NCBI RefSeq assembly: GCF_030272615.1
Contig: NC_081415.1
Location: 104,524,796 to 104,588,795, forward strand
Source: Cryptomeria japonica
Lineage: Eukaryota > Streptophyta > Pinopsida > Cupressales > Cupressaceae
Direction: 5' to 3'
DNA: 64,000 nucleotides
The notes under the pieces are model-generated. The model made no database searches, was not told where the DNA came from, and was given only the letters and a program-made list of their open reading frames with translations. A program made the translations under genes and the position numbers. Below, one piece after another: positions 33,001 through 43,793 of this stretch (position 1 is its first letter; every line of letters starts with the position of its first letter).

Positions 33001-34317
33001 ATTCATCTCCCTCGAGACAAGAGAAGGGATGCAAGCCAGAACCAGATTCTCCTCCACTGTTTCCCCCTAAGATTCTTCCCTAAAGAGGGACTGAAAAAAC
33101 TGAAGGGCCTCCCTAGACATCTCCTGCAAGGATAAGCACTGCTCACCTCTATCATTGACCAGAATAGGAATGGAATTTCTGTGTCTCCTTGCTTTCACCG
33201 AGTTGAAGAAGAAAGTCGTATTCTTGTCCCCCTCCTTCAGCCAATCAATGCAAGCTCTCTGCTTCCAATAAATTTCTTCCCTAGTCTCCCATTCCTCAAC
33301 CACCTTGACAGCCTTGTCTTCCTCTCTGAGCAATTCCTCTGACAACCCATGCTCTCTGATTTCCCTCGTGATCTCACTCAACACAATTTGGGCAGCTTTC
33401 TTCTCATGAAAGATGTTCCCAAACCCTTGACGGTTCCACTGTTTAAGTTGGCACTTAACAAATTGCAGTTGTTTGGCAAAAGTGAACATGGCAGTGCCAA
33501 AGGCCGGCCTACCTTTCCTCCACCAGTCCGCAACCAGATCCTGTAAAGAGGGGTCCCGAAGCCACATAAGTTGAAATTTGAAAGAAGCCGAGTGGGAAGC
33601 CCGAGCCGAGGACGAAACCAACTTGATGGGCCAATGATCCGACCCTCTCCAGTCAAGAATCTCAGAAGTTGTGGACCACCCCCCGCCAATCCAAAAGCAA
33701 GACACCAAAAAGCGATCCAACCGTTCAGCGATCCAATTCTCACCGACCCTCTTGTTGTTCCAAGTGAACAAGCCATTGCTAGGCTTGATGTCAACTAGCT
33801 GCAACTAGGAGATACTATCTTGGAAGAGGACTGAAGACAGTTCCAACCGCATGACACCCCCCTTCTTCTCACTCAACTCCAGAATAGCATTGAAGTCTCC
33901 TGCCATAATCCAAGGATGAAAAGGGGCCAACCTTCGCATACCAGCAACATGAGACCATAAGTTTTGCTTACCCTGAAGATCAATGGGAGCATAGATATTT
34001 GAAAACAAAATGACTTCCCCAGTCTCGAGACTAGATAGCTCCCTGGATATCGAGGATCTAGAAGCGGCCCACCAGACAGGGCAGGGCCTTAAAGGGTTCC
34101 AAAGATAGGCCACCCCTCCCGAGGATCCAGCTACCCCAACACACTAACATTTGCCTTGCCCCCACAACTTTGGCACAAGACCCATCATACTCTCCACTGA
34201 AAGTTTAGTTTCTTGCAAGAAAAGGATATCAGGAGCATGATTCCTAATCAAATCCCGAACAGCTTTTTGTCTAGGGCCGTTGTTCAAGCCCCTTACATTC
34301 CATGAGAGTACAATCAT
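30016..34317 (-). pseudogene. LINE ORF2: endonuclease, reverse transcriptase, RNase H
   Basis: The frame starts at ATG 34317-34315 (MIVLSWNVRGLN) and runs, with stops and a local frameshift pair, to 30016. In order: an apurinic-type endonuclease (WNVRGLN, FLQETKLS, IMAGDFNAIL near 33900, GSDHWPI near 33630); RT ([22 protein letters not shown], motif [14 protein letters not shown] near 32540, catalytic FVDD near 32230); a zinc-binding reverse-transcriptase-associated domain (GPSICVLCGNGEEDSSHLFF, 31000-30930); and a C-terminal RNase H (KINTDGSSRGNP, NLMEGLAIL, CESDSQIVV, then NGGADCLAKWASDH). About 1430 codons, a usual size for plant L1 ORF2 with RNase H. Stops near 33805 and 31732 and a frameshift near 32645 disable it. 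Confidence 0.9.
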
Positions 34318-35741
34318 TTGGGAGGGTTGGAAAAGCGAGAATCCAAGGTCTTTACTGACCCTGACTCAATCAAATTCTCTCCCATCATTTTTATTTTATC
34401 CACATCCTTCTTTCTGCCAACCTTTGAGATTTTTTCTGAGGCACTTTTCTTAATATCCTTTTGATGAAGACCCAAGTGAACAGAAGACTTACTAGTCCTA
34501 GCTCCAGTCGGTTCCAATTCTAGGGCTATCGGGGACCCCTCCCCCCCACCCAAATTCACCTCTTAACCAGGAATGAGTCCCAACTTGGCCCCTACAACTT
34601 GCTCCATCTCCATTTGTTGGTTTCCAGTCACTACCAAGGCCTGGGAAAAGTCCTCCCTAGCTTTTTCCAGTGCCCCCCCTAAAGCCCCTTGATCCAAAGG
34701 GGTTAACCCCGGATTCACTTCCTATTGGCTGAGGTCGTCCAGCGCTTCAAATCTGTTAAAGGTATCCTCCTCTTGTCTCTCCTGAAGGGACCTCTTCTGG
34801 CCTCGATTTATGTTCCTTGTCTTAACTGGAACAAAACCCTCAGCACCCACAACATCACTCACCATAGCACTTTTACCTTTATCAACCCTATCTTGACCCT
34901 GGGCCGGTTGTTGAGGTTGGTGCACCACTGGTTTATATCTAGGGCATTTACGTTGTAGATGACCATACTCATGACACAGACGACAACGAAAGGGTAAAGT
35001 CTCATAGTCTAGCTGTTGAACCCATGAGTAAGAACCCACACACATATCTACAGCATCTGGTAATGGCTTACTAAGATCAATTTCAATACAAATGCGCACA
35101 AAGGTCATTACCTTTCTCCCTAGGGTTTGCGATGAAGATCCCACTGGTTTCCCCAGTAGTGCTACTATCATCCATAACACATCCTCTCGACAACATTCCA
35201 TTGGTAGACGTGGTAACCGAACCCATACAGGGACACTGTTTGGGAGCTCCTCCGAAGGGTTAAAACCCACATGCCAAGGTTTGATAAACAGCCCCACCTA
35301 ATTGTAAAAATATGGGCCTCCTTCAAAAACCCTATTTCGGTCCTCCATACAATTGAAAGTAACCATGAAATAGTTGTTCGCCAGCAGCATAGTCTCCATT
35401 TTCCCATCTGGTGCCCAAGACCTCTACGCCCAGTTTTCCAGGAACTGCAGGGAGACCCTCATTCCTAGAAATTTGTAGTAGAGTGAGTGTTTTGAAAAGT
35501 ACTCAACATCTTCCGCAATCATCTCCGGAGGAATGACCAGCTTCGGCCTTTCACTACATCTCTCCAGGCACCCATTAATCTTCGTAAGGCAAGAATTAGT
35601 AGTACTTCCATTTTCCGGTTCTGAGGAGAAAAGGTTATTGGAAAATGTCTTCGTATTCTGAGGTGGGGGTTTTGAACCCACTGCAGCACGGAAGTCCACG
35701 GCTGGAGCCACATGAGAGGCCTCACCACCAAAACCCGACAT
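34314..35741 (-). pseudogene. LINE ORF1: DUF4283-type RNA-binding protein with zinc knuckle
   Basis: The frame starts at 35741 (MSGFGGEASHVAPAVDF) and stays in one phase to a TGA at 34316-34314, about 475 codons with four in-frame stops (near 35424, 35300, 34722 and 34562). The middle part (LGMRVSLQFLENWA, VPVWVRLPRLPMECC, GRKVMTFVRICIEIDL) follows the DUF4283 pattern of plant LINE ORF1. A CCHC zinc knuckle, CRLCHEYGHLQRKC (C-x2-C-x4-H-x4-C), follows near 34980-34940, then a basic/acidic tail. ORF1 binds LINE RNA. Its stop overlaps the ORF2 start as ATGA. Confidence 0.85.
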
Positions 35742-36143
35742 CGAAACTCAAATAGTTTAAAAGGGCGACAAAGGGCAACCAAGGACCCTAGCCCGAAGAA
35801 CCCCTTGTGAAAGCACCACCCCTACGGCTCCCCCCTTCCAAGCTCCTCCCAAAAAAAACCCCAAACGGACCCCCCAAACCCCACGGGAGTCCCACCGGAA
35901 GCCCACTGCCCGCAACAGACCGGAGCCCTTCCTCCCGCTCAGCCACCCCTAACTCCCGCACAGCCCAACCTTCCCCCAACGACCGACGCAGCAACTCTAT
36001 CCCCCCAGCCACTCCCAGCCCGTCGCTCTCCCTCGACACCCTTCACTCCCCTCCCCTTCTGCACCTGCAACAGAAGCCTCCCACGAGCTAGGGCTTCGAA
36101 ACCCTAGCTCGGCCGCGCAACAACACCTGTATGCGTGCCATCC
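35742..36143 (-). other. LINE 5' untranslated region
   Basis: A 400-base stretch clearly richer in C and G (on the plus strand C-rich) than its surroundings, upstream of ORF1 and ending at the target duplication. It probably holds the internal promoter. Proline-rich open frames in it are composition effects. Confidence 0.6.
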
Positions 36144-36161
36144 TCTAGTCATTTAATCATT
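36144..36161 (+). repeat. LINE target-site duplication (right copy)
   Basis: Exact partner of 29893-29910. Confidence 0.95.
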
Positions 36162-37113
36162 AAATTATTTCTTTAAATTATTTAATTAACTAATTATTTC
36201 CTCTAATTCTGATTCCAAATCCCCAAATTCTAATTTCATTTAATTTCATAATTCTTCTAATTTCATTTAATTTCATTTAATTTCATAATTCTTCTAAATT
36301 CTTCAATTTCATTTAATTTAATTTCTAATTTCTTCTAATTTCAAATACACGTGCATGATTTCAAAAATCAATTTGAAAATCAAAGTCAAGTTCTAAATAT
36401 ATTCAAATAATAAATTGAATTTAAAATAAATTCAATATTTGAATTAAAATCTCATGCAAAGATTAAATTGAAAATCCAAGTCAAAGTTCAAGCACATGCT
36501 AAATTAATTATTTCAGTCAATTAATTAATTCATTCATTTATCTCTTCAATTCCTATTTCTATCTTTTAGTTAGTTTTTTTCTAAATAAAGCTTTCAATCA
36601 GTCATCTCAGTTAACTATTTCATCCTCTTTATTTCCTCCAATCACCCTTTTCATCTTTCAATCATCTTTTTTCTCAATCAATTAACTCAATTTATCTATT
36701 CAATCTATTGAGTTCCACTTCCAAATCAACAGTTCAACTATCAATCAGCATGTGAGCTCACCTGAGTTCCACCTCTTGATCAATCTGTTCACCTTTCATT
36801 CAATTCTCATCCAAAAATCTATAAATTGAGCATTCAATCTCCATTTTCAACAATCACGAACTTTGAATCTTTGTGTCGTTTGCAAGTTGCCAGCGCAATA
36901 TTTGAGAGCCACCATACCACAAAGAGGAGAAGAGCAATGGAAGCTATACCGAGTCTTGGAATAGGGGGAATCGATTAATTTATCTCATATTCCTATTTCT
37001 TGCTTCTGTGTTATTCTATTGTTTGTTTGTTTGAATTCTAATTAGGATAGGGATTCATGATTTCCCTTTCATTCCTAGTTGGTATTACATTTGATGAATT
37101 TATACATGCGACA

Positions 37114-38720
37114 GTAAACATAAACGGAATAAGGGTTAATACATAATGGTTAACTATTGTAGTAGTATGGGAATTACTATCAATAGTTTACCATAACAAT
37201 TAACAAGGGTTCATTGTTATAGTTAATTGTTGTAGTAATATGGAAATTACTATCAAAATTTTACATAAACATAATAAGGGTTAATACGTAATGGTTAACT
37301 GTTGTAGTAATATGGGAACTACTATCAACAACTTACATAAACATAGTAAGGGTTCATTGTTATGTTTAACTGTGGTAGTAATATGGAAATTACTAGTAAC
37401 ATAGTTAACATAAACATACTTAACTATTGTAGTAATTTGAGATTACTGTTAATAGTTAACATAAACATAATAAGGGTTAATACATAATGCTTAATTGTTG
37501 TAGTAATATGGGAATTACTATCAACAGTTTACCATAGCAATTAACAAGGGTTCATTGTTATGGTTAACTGTTGTATTAATATGGAAATTACTATCAACAT
37601 TTTACATAAACATAATAAACGTTAATACGTAATGGTTAACTATTGTACTAATATGGGAATTACTATCATCATTTTACATAAACATAGTAAGGGTTCATTG
37701 TTATGGTAAACTGTTGTAGTAATATGGAAATTACTATTAACATAGTTAACTGTTTTAGTAATTCGAGATTACTACTAACAGTTAACATAAACATAATAAG
37801 GGTTAAAACGTAATGCTTAACTGTTCTAGTAATTTTCATTTTTAGTAATTAACACATTCATTTTGTTCCCTTCAGCAGTCCAGTTTAAGGCCTTCATTAT
37901 CTTAATACTGCAATGTTTTATTTAATGCATATAATCTTCACTGTTTCATTTGTACTAAATCCTATGTAGGTGATTTAACAGTTTTTGTTTTCAAGTTTGG
38001 ACATTCATTTGGGTCCTTTACGTTGTAGTAATTTGAGAATACAACTAACAATTAACATAAACATAATAAGGGTTAATACGTAATGGTTAACTGTTGTAGT
38101 AATATTCATTTGTTTCGTGATATTGTGCACATGTCTTTACGCCTTTCCTTCCCAACTTTCCTTTTGTCCTTCCCGCTTCTTCTCAATATTTTAATAAGGG
38201 TTCATTGTTACACTTAACTATTATAGTAATATGAGAATTACTATCAACAATTTACTATAACAATTAATAAGGGTTCATTATTATGGTTAACTTTTGAAGT
38301 AATATGGGAATTAATATCAATAATTTACATAAACATAATAAGGGTGAACTGTTGTAGCAATATGAGACTTACTATCAACAGTTTACCATAACAATTAATA
38401 AGGGTTCATTGTTATGGCTAATTGTTGTAGTAATATGGGAATTACTATAAACATTTTACATAAACATAATAAGGGTTAATTGTTATGATTAACTGTTGTA
38501 GTAATATGACAATTAATGTCGACGGTTTACATAAACATAATAAGGGTTAATTGTTGTAGTAATATGAGAATTACTATCAACAGTTTACCATAACAATTAA
38601 TAAGGGTTCATTGTTATGGTTAACTATTGTAGTAATATGACAATTACTATTTACATAGTTAACATAAACATAGTGCATAACTACTGGCCTTAACTGTTGC
38701 TATTAACATAAACATAAACA
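37114..38720 (+). repeat. Tandem array of self-complementary ~70-bp units
   Basis: About twenty degenerate units built from AAGGGTTAATACGTAATG or AAGGGTTCATTGTTATGG, then GTTAACTGTTGTAGTAAT, a short spacer, ATTACTATCAACAGTT and TACATAAACATA. Each unit can fold on itself. Copies vary but arms often vary together (ACTATTG with CAATAGT; ACTGTTG with CAACAGT). An unrelated block at 37830-38190 interrupts the array. Part of the array recurs in reverse orientation at 40795-40935. Confidence 0.8.
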
Positions 38721-39018
38721 TGAACATGAACATCCCAAACTATTGTATTTACATGAGAATTACTATTAACATAAACGTATTGAGTCATTCCAAAAACATA
38801 AACATAAACACAAACTGCTAATATAGAGTCTCATAAACTGCTCATATAGAGTCTCATACACTTCATAACCTACAAAAAATGCTAATATAGAGTCTCATAA
38901 GATACTCAGAGTGTAGTCATGAATATATAACTACCATATTACATAACATATAAAAAAGCATTACATAATACTGCAAGCATAAACATATAACTACCAATAA
39001 GTCTAACATATGGGGATT
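38721..39018 (+). other. AT-rich repeat-poor spacer
   Basis: Short direct repeats (ATATAGAGTCTCATA, three copies near 38820-38900) and AACATAAACAT words. No gene. Confidence 0.5.
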
Positions 39019-39546
39019 TTAGTGATACATGTATTTAATGCCCTCCCCTATTTCTTTCACCCTGTATACCATTTGTTCAGGGAGAACATCCTTGTTTGCT
39101 TCCATGAAAGCATCGAACTCATCCAGACTATACGCTTTATATACACCATTTTTGAAAAGCCTCCAAGCCTTTTCCATTTTTGTTTTCTTCCCTTCCGCAT
39201 TGAGATCAAAATATCCCAACATTATACCTAATTAAGGGACAATTTCTAAAGTTTCCAAGGCCATCTTCACGCCCATAACATTTTCCACTCCAACCATATG
39301 ATCGGCAATGCCATATGCTTGCAGAGTATGTCCCAAAATTTGAACGATGGGATCAAATATACTCTCATACACTTGCCCATCATGGACGTGCCCATTTGAC
39401 CAAAAATCAACACCCAAAATCTGGATCACTATCATTTTCTCCTTCTCCTCCGCTTTCTGAAACAGTGTTTCAACCTGCACCTCAGGTGCCTCATTATTTA
39501 TCCCCTGCGATGAACAAATGCACTTCACCCCAAACACTTCTGTCAA
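39019..39546 (-). pseudogene. Hypothetical 175-codon frame with one stop
   Basis: A single minus-strand frame from 39546 to 39019, interrupted only by a TAA at 39234-39232. The product is acidic and well-mixed in composition (MTEVFGVKCICSSQG, VDFWSNGHVHDGQVYESI, SLDEFDAFMEANKDVLPEQM), unlike the repeat-derived frames nearby. No family is recognised. It lies between the direct and inverted copies of the tandem array, so it may be the coding remnant of a transposon with repeat-built ends. Confidence 0.35.
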
Positions 39547-40009
39547 TTTTGTGTTATGGGATTCTTCACAGTTACCACTCCCTAAACTTATGTGGCTTTC
39601 CTCTACTTTTATCCTAATTTATGGGCATGCCATCACTTCCCTGCCTTTTCAGCACATTTACCTAAAGATGAGTCATTGGATAACGTTATGCTCCATTGTC
39701 CTCCCAAATCTTGAATTTGATTTGGTCAGGATTTGTTATTGAAACACTTACTATTTTTTGAGGCTTTCCTCTCATGTTTCTAACCGTTGCCTTTTATTGG
39801 AGACTTCAAGTTTGACCTTCCATCATGCCTTATTCTTCTCGCTATCCTAGGTTTCCTTTATCTGTGCATAATTTTGTGGTCACATGAGGTTCACATGTTA
39901 TGCTTTTTAGTCATCCCAACCCTGTTGTCTGTTCGATTTCCAAATGGTCACACATGACTGTCTAATATTAGTTGATTCTCTCCACATCATGGATCACACG
40001 CACATATTG
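39547..40009 (+). other. Gene-free spacer
   Basis: I see no gene, repeat or signal I can support in this stretch. Confidence 0.5.
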
Positions 40010-40135
40010 TTGTGTGTGTGTGTGTGTGTGTCTATGTCTGTGTCTGTGTCTGTGTTTGTATATATGTATGTATGTATGTGTATCTATATGTGTATATTTA
40101 TAATATACATATATATAATATATGTATATGTATAA

Positions 40136-40168
<33 letters not shown>

Positions 40169-40204
40169 TGTACGTATATACTTTACCGTGTATGTATTTC
40201 TACA
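40010..40204 (+). repeat. TG and TATG microsatellites
   Basis: A (TG)n run, then TCTGTG/TATG arrays with several perfect TATG stretches (40055-40075 and 40138-40172). Apparent Cys/Val- or His/Thr-rich frames here are artefacts. Confidence 0.95.
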
Positions 40205-40212
40205 TATATATT

Positions 40213-40325
40213 GTTTTGGAGTGAAAAGGTAACAAAGCACGAGTGCATTCCCTTAAACGTTTTTTGATGCATTTTTTGGACTGTATAACTTGCAAATTTG
40301 TGGTTACTTTCCCTTTTTCACCTTT
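40213..40325 (-). repeat. Dispersed repeat block, inverted copy of 56450-56565
   Basis: About 115 bases match the reverse complement of 56450-56565 at roughly 90% (shared words TTTTGGAGTGAAAAGGTAAC and TTTGGACTGTATAACTTGCA). A second collinear match pairs 38137-38188 with 56670-56722. So the two loci carry inverted copies of one dispersed element; here the two matches are 2 kb apart, there only ~100 bases. Confidence 0.8.
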
Positions 40326-40554
40326 GCACATAGTCGCAGAGTGGCTTCGAAGAGCCAAGGGGTGGATTTTGGGTCTTGGTTTTTGACCCAGGTGAGGAAT
40401 ACTCCTCACTAAGGCTTCCGTTGTTCAATTATTTTGGTTTTTTTTTGTTTCGTTTCATGCTTTACATTTTGTCTTTATGTTTTTTTCATTTCATGTGTGC
40501 TATGAAAACGTTTATGTTCTTCATATGTGGTTTTGTAAGGCAGAGGTGATCATA

Positions 40555-40715
40555 TACATACATACATACATACTTTACTATGTATATATTTCTACATATA
40601 TACATGTATGTATGTACACATACATATATGTGTTTATGTATATACACATACGTATATGTATGTTTATGTATATACACTTACATATATGTATGTGTCTATA
40701 TACACACATTGGACA
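40555..40715 (+). repeat. TACA/TATG microsatellite cluster
   Basis: Alternating CATA, TATG and TATATACACATA tracts. Not coding. Confidence 0.9.
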
Positions 40716-40734
40716 AAAAATTATCATTGGAACT

Positions 40735-40940
40735 CCAATTGTAATTGTAATTCTATTTTGTGTTGGTTATTGAGGTGGTCGTGTGTTGGTTATATAGTAA
40801 TTTCCATATTACTACCACAGTTAACCATATCAATGAACCCTTACTATGTTTATGTAAAATTTTGATAGTAATTCTCATATTACTACAACAGTTAACCATT
40901 ACGTATTAACCCTTATTATGTTTATGTAAATTGATGATAG

Positions 40941-40997
<57 letters not shown>

Positions 40998-41600
40998 AAA
41001 CTCAATTGTAATTGGGATTCCAATACAATTTCCAATTGCAATTGGAATTCCAATTGTAATTGTAATTCTATTTTTTGTTGGTTATTAAGGTGGCCATGTG
41101 TTCGAATGTAGCTCAATATTTACAGCCAATTTAATGCATCTCAATATGTGTATATTTACAGTCAATTTACAATTATTATAGATGGGAAAGGCTTTTAAAA
41201 GCCATAATTAAATAATATTTAGCTTTATATATTATTTAGTTAGAAAATTTGTTGAAATGATAATTCTTTTATAATATGCTATTATTTTAATGTAGTAATG
41301 AAGAACTACCTTTAGTCCATCTAGATACAATGTCTCTAACCACCCATGTACTAGTTGACTCTCCCTATGTATGGTTAGTATTTATGGTCAATTTAATGAA
41401 GCTCAATATATGTATGTGTCTATACATATATGTACATATACACAGATTCCTTGTCCATATTCAATTGGAATTGGGATTCCAATTAGACAAACAATTATCA
41501 TTGGAATTACAATTGGGGTTCCAATTCGACTTCCAATTGCAATTGGAATTGCAATTGGAATTCCAATTATAATTGTAATTCCATTTTGTGTTGGTCATTA
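40735..41600 (+). repeat. Three copies of an AATTG-palindrome module
   Basis: At about 40730-40790, 41000-41100 and 41450-41610 the sequence CCAATTGNAATTG repeats as chains of palindromic AATTG/CAATT words, each time followed by TTGGTNATTRAGGTGGYCATG and preceded by a TG or TATG microsatellite. The middle copy contains a long (TG)n run (40946-40994). Confidence 0.75.
40795..40935 (-). repeat. Inverted copy of the 37-38 kb tandem unit
   Basis: Two units in reverse orientation (TATTACTACCACAGTTAACC, then AACCCTTATTATGTTTATGT) relative to 37114-38720. Confidence 0.85.
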
Positions 41601-41869
41601 AGGTGGTCATGCGATCGGATTCTACGCGACCACCCTGTCAGATACAGGATATTGTAGGGGCAGGCTAACGAGGTGGGCCTGCACACGTTTCGAACAACGC
41701 ACAATTTGGGGCATTTTTGACTTGGTAGACAAATGAGGTTAGAACACGTGGCAGACATGGCATAAATGGCAAAAAAATAATACTATTGGCTTGTCCAGTC
41801 AGTAGTCTAGCTAGAGGGCCAAAAAAAAAGGTTATGGGTGATAGTTCTGATACTTAAAAATAAGTACAG

Positions 41870-43354
41870 ATGCCAAGCTAATAAGATGAGGGGGGGGGTG
41901 AATCATACAAACTTAACCTTCCATAAAAACAACAGATTCAACCTCGGTAACATATGCTTCAGTAATATAACCAAAACTGCTAAACATGCAAACTCAAAAG
42001 CATATAAACATCATAACACTCATAACACTAGATTTAACCTGGAAACCCAAATAGGGAAAAACCATTGTGGGATTTCGGACCCACTAAGAAATATACTCTT
42101 CTAGAGTATGCTCGGTTAAAAGCAAATCCTGATAAAGATTACAAACACATTGCTAGATGTGACCCGGTTAAGGGATTTTCCTCAGATCTGTTAGGATCTT
42201 CACCTTGTTAGAAGTGACCTTGTTAAAGGATTTCAAACACTCAATCAGAATGTCACCTTGCTAGAGGGTTTTACAAATAAGACTGTTAAGTCCACTCGGT
42301 TAAGAGATTTTCTGTCACTTCACAAAATAACAGTAATATAAATCTATCTGCAACTTCACATCTAAAATGCTAAAGCAGATTCTTGCTCAATACAATATAG
42401 GACTAATCTTGTCCATCTATTGGGCTCTATACTTTGTTTATTCAAACAGGTCTTCAAGCTTCTGTGCTCAGTAATCACTGTGTAGCATCCATGTGCATAC
42501 ACTTGCCCGCATACATTGTTTATCAACAATTCCTTATTTATAAACAATTCGCCAACCACTTAATCTCCTTGATCACATTTCCCATGACCAATCATAGCCA
42601 TCAGATCTTCAAACTTTGACCAGGTTCAATGTATCCTTCGATCTGAAAACGTTTTACCCCACCTTGGAACTTGCATATATTTCTTGGAACTTGTGATAGG
42701 GTATTGCGGTTCAATCTAAGTTGTAGATCTTCCTGTCGATTTTCCTTTACCATAGATTCTTTAACAAACTTCATTCATGGCATACCAATCATTTCATCAT
42801 AGCCAGCTCATCAGCTTCCTTCATTAAATAATGCATGTAATCATTTAATGCATTCTGTTACTACTCGATTGCAACTCGGTAAATACTAAACTTCACTTAG
42901 TAGACATTCTGCCTTCATTAACCGATAGCGATAACCTTAGGGTTTACCGACTAGGTTCCTTAGGGTTTACCGACTAGGTTCTTTGCTCGGTAACATAGTA
43001 TAGTATAAACCTTTCAATCAATAACATATGTAGGATATCAAAACAATCTAAACATCATGATCTCATCATTATTTAACTCGGTAATAGTTGCCCATTGAAT
43101 AACTTATTCCTCCCCTTATTCATCATATTCTTTCTATGTCTTTTACCGACATCTTTATACTCATCAAATCATACTTCTCAAGATATGGCAACATCATACT
43201 GAATTAGAAAATCAATTTCTTGACATAAATGACAAAATAATAATATTAAGACAGTAAAACATCCTTAATCAGTTATATCCATAATCATCAACAACCTTCT
43301 CAATATCCTTATTGAAATGCCAACAATCTCTCCTTGCTTGTTATAATGCCAACA
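41870..43354 (-). mobile_element. Possible LTR-like fragment, minus orientation
   Basis: On the minus strand the segment begins TGTTGGCATTATAAC (at 43354) with a second TGTTGGCATT at 43325, the usual start of many plant LTRs. It runs without coding content to a run of nine C at about 41890 (plus-strand G run). Short repeats (GGGTTTACCGACTAGGTTC twice near 42940-42980; TCGGTAA words) are internal. No matching LTR or target duplication was found, so this is a weak call. Confidence 0.35.
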
Positions 43355-43449
43355 ATGGGGTCCACGTGGCATTCAATTATGTAGCATTCTTCCATGTCTT
43401 ATAGAATTGTGGATATATATATACCAAAATTTAATTGCAATATTTTCAT

Positions 43450-43553
43450 CATATGAAACCATTTTTAGTACAAAATTATGTTTCATTCTACCAATTCAGT
43501 ATGAATTGTAGATATGAAACATAATTTAGTACTAAAAATGCTTTCACATAATG
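43450..43553 (+). repeat. Foldback hairpin element, copy 1
   Basis: A ~100-base inverted repeat with arms of about 35 bases (TTTTTAGTAC, AATTATGTTTCATTCTAC and partners) around a short loop containing CCAATTCAG. It resembles a MITE or small-RNA hairpin. A second copy with compensating arm changes lies at 55653-55752; before N2 inserted, the two were about 340 bases apart, start to start. Confidence 0.75.
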
Positions 43554-43788
43554 TACAGACTTGCATGATAAAACTTGCTTAACTGTTGTAGAGCCTTTAT
43601 GTGCACACCCTATCTTGGATAGTCCAAAAGAACCCACAAAATATAGAGAGCCACACTGCTTCACATCAACATGGTTTATTTAGTTTCTTATAAATTATAC
43701 ATTAATATATACCCATGCATACATGTAGCTCCTATAATTGTAATTTGGCAGTGTTTAAGGTGACTATGATTTGGCATTGTTTTACATC
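43554..43788 (+). other. Pre-insertion flank of N2
   Basis: AT-rich, no recognised feature. Confidence 0.5.
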
Positions 43789-43793
43789 CTAAC
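43789..43793 (+). repeat. N2 target-site duplication (left copy)
   Basis: CTAAC, repeated exactly at 55646-55650. Confidence 0.95.

Larger units (their letters stand above)
29911..36143 (-). mobile_element. Full-length L1-type LINE with RNase H, nested in the E1 LTR
   Basis: A 6.2-kb minus-strand element with ORF1 (zinc knuckle), ORF2 (endonuclease, RT, RNase H), a short poly(A) tail (the T-run at 29911) and an AATAAA signal near 29937 (plus-strand TTTATT). The perfect target duplication shows insertion into the pre-existing E1 LTR, so it is younger than E1. The GC-richer 5' end (35760-36143) is a presumed 5' untranslated region/promoter. Several stops and a pair of compensating frameshifts make it inactive. 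Confidence 0.92.
29614..37113 (+). mobile_element. E1 3' LTR, split by a LINE
   Basis: The LTR begins TGTAGACACC after the polypurine tract and ends GCGACA at 37113, where similarity with the 5' LTR remnant also stops. Without the LINE it is about 1.25 kb (29614-29910 plus 36162-37113). A TATA-like CTATAAATT sits near 36829. The sequence after its end is a tandem array, so E1 apparently inserted into that array; the other flank is outside the window. Confidence 0.85.

Noticed and set aside
35807-36091. Pro/Ser-rich plus-strand ORF in GC-rich DNA
   Set aside because: It lies in the 5' untranslated region of the minus-strand LINE; no family features.
37114-38720. AAGGGTT words suggesting interstitial telomere repeats
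   Set aside because: The unit is ~70 bases and self-complementary; TTTAGGG arrays are absent.
39944-40240. Cys/Val- and His/Thr-rich ORFs on both strands
   Set aside because: They translate (TG)n and (TATG)n microsatellites.
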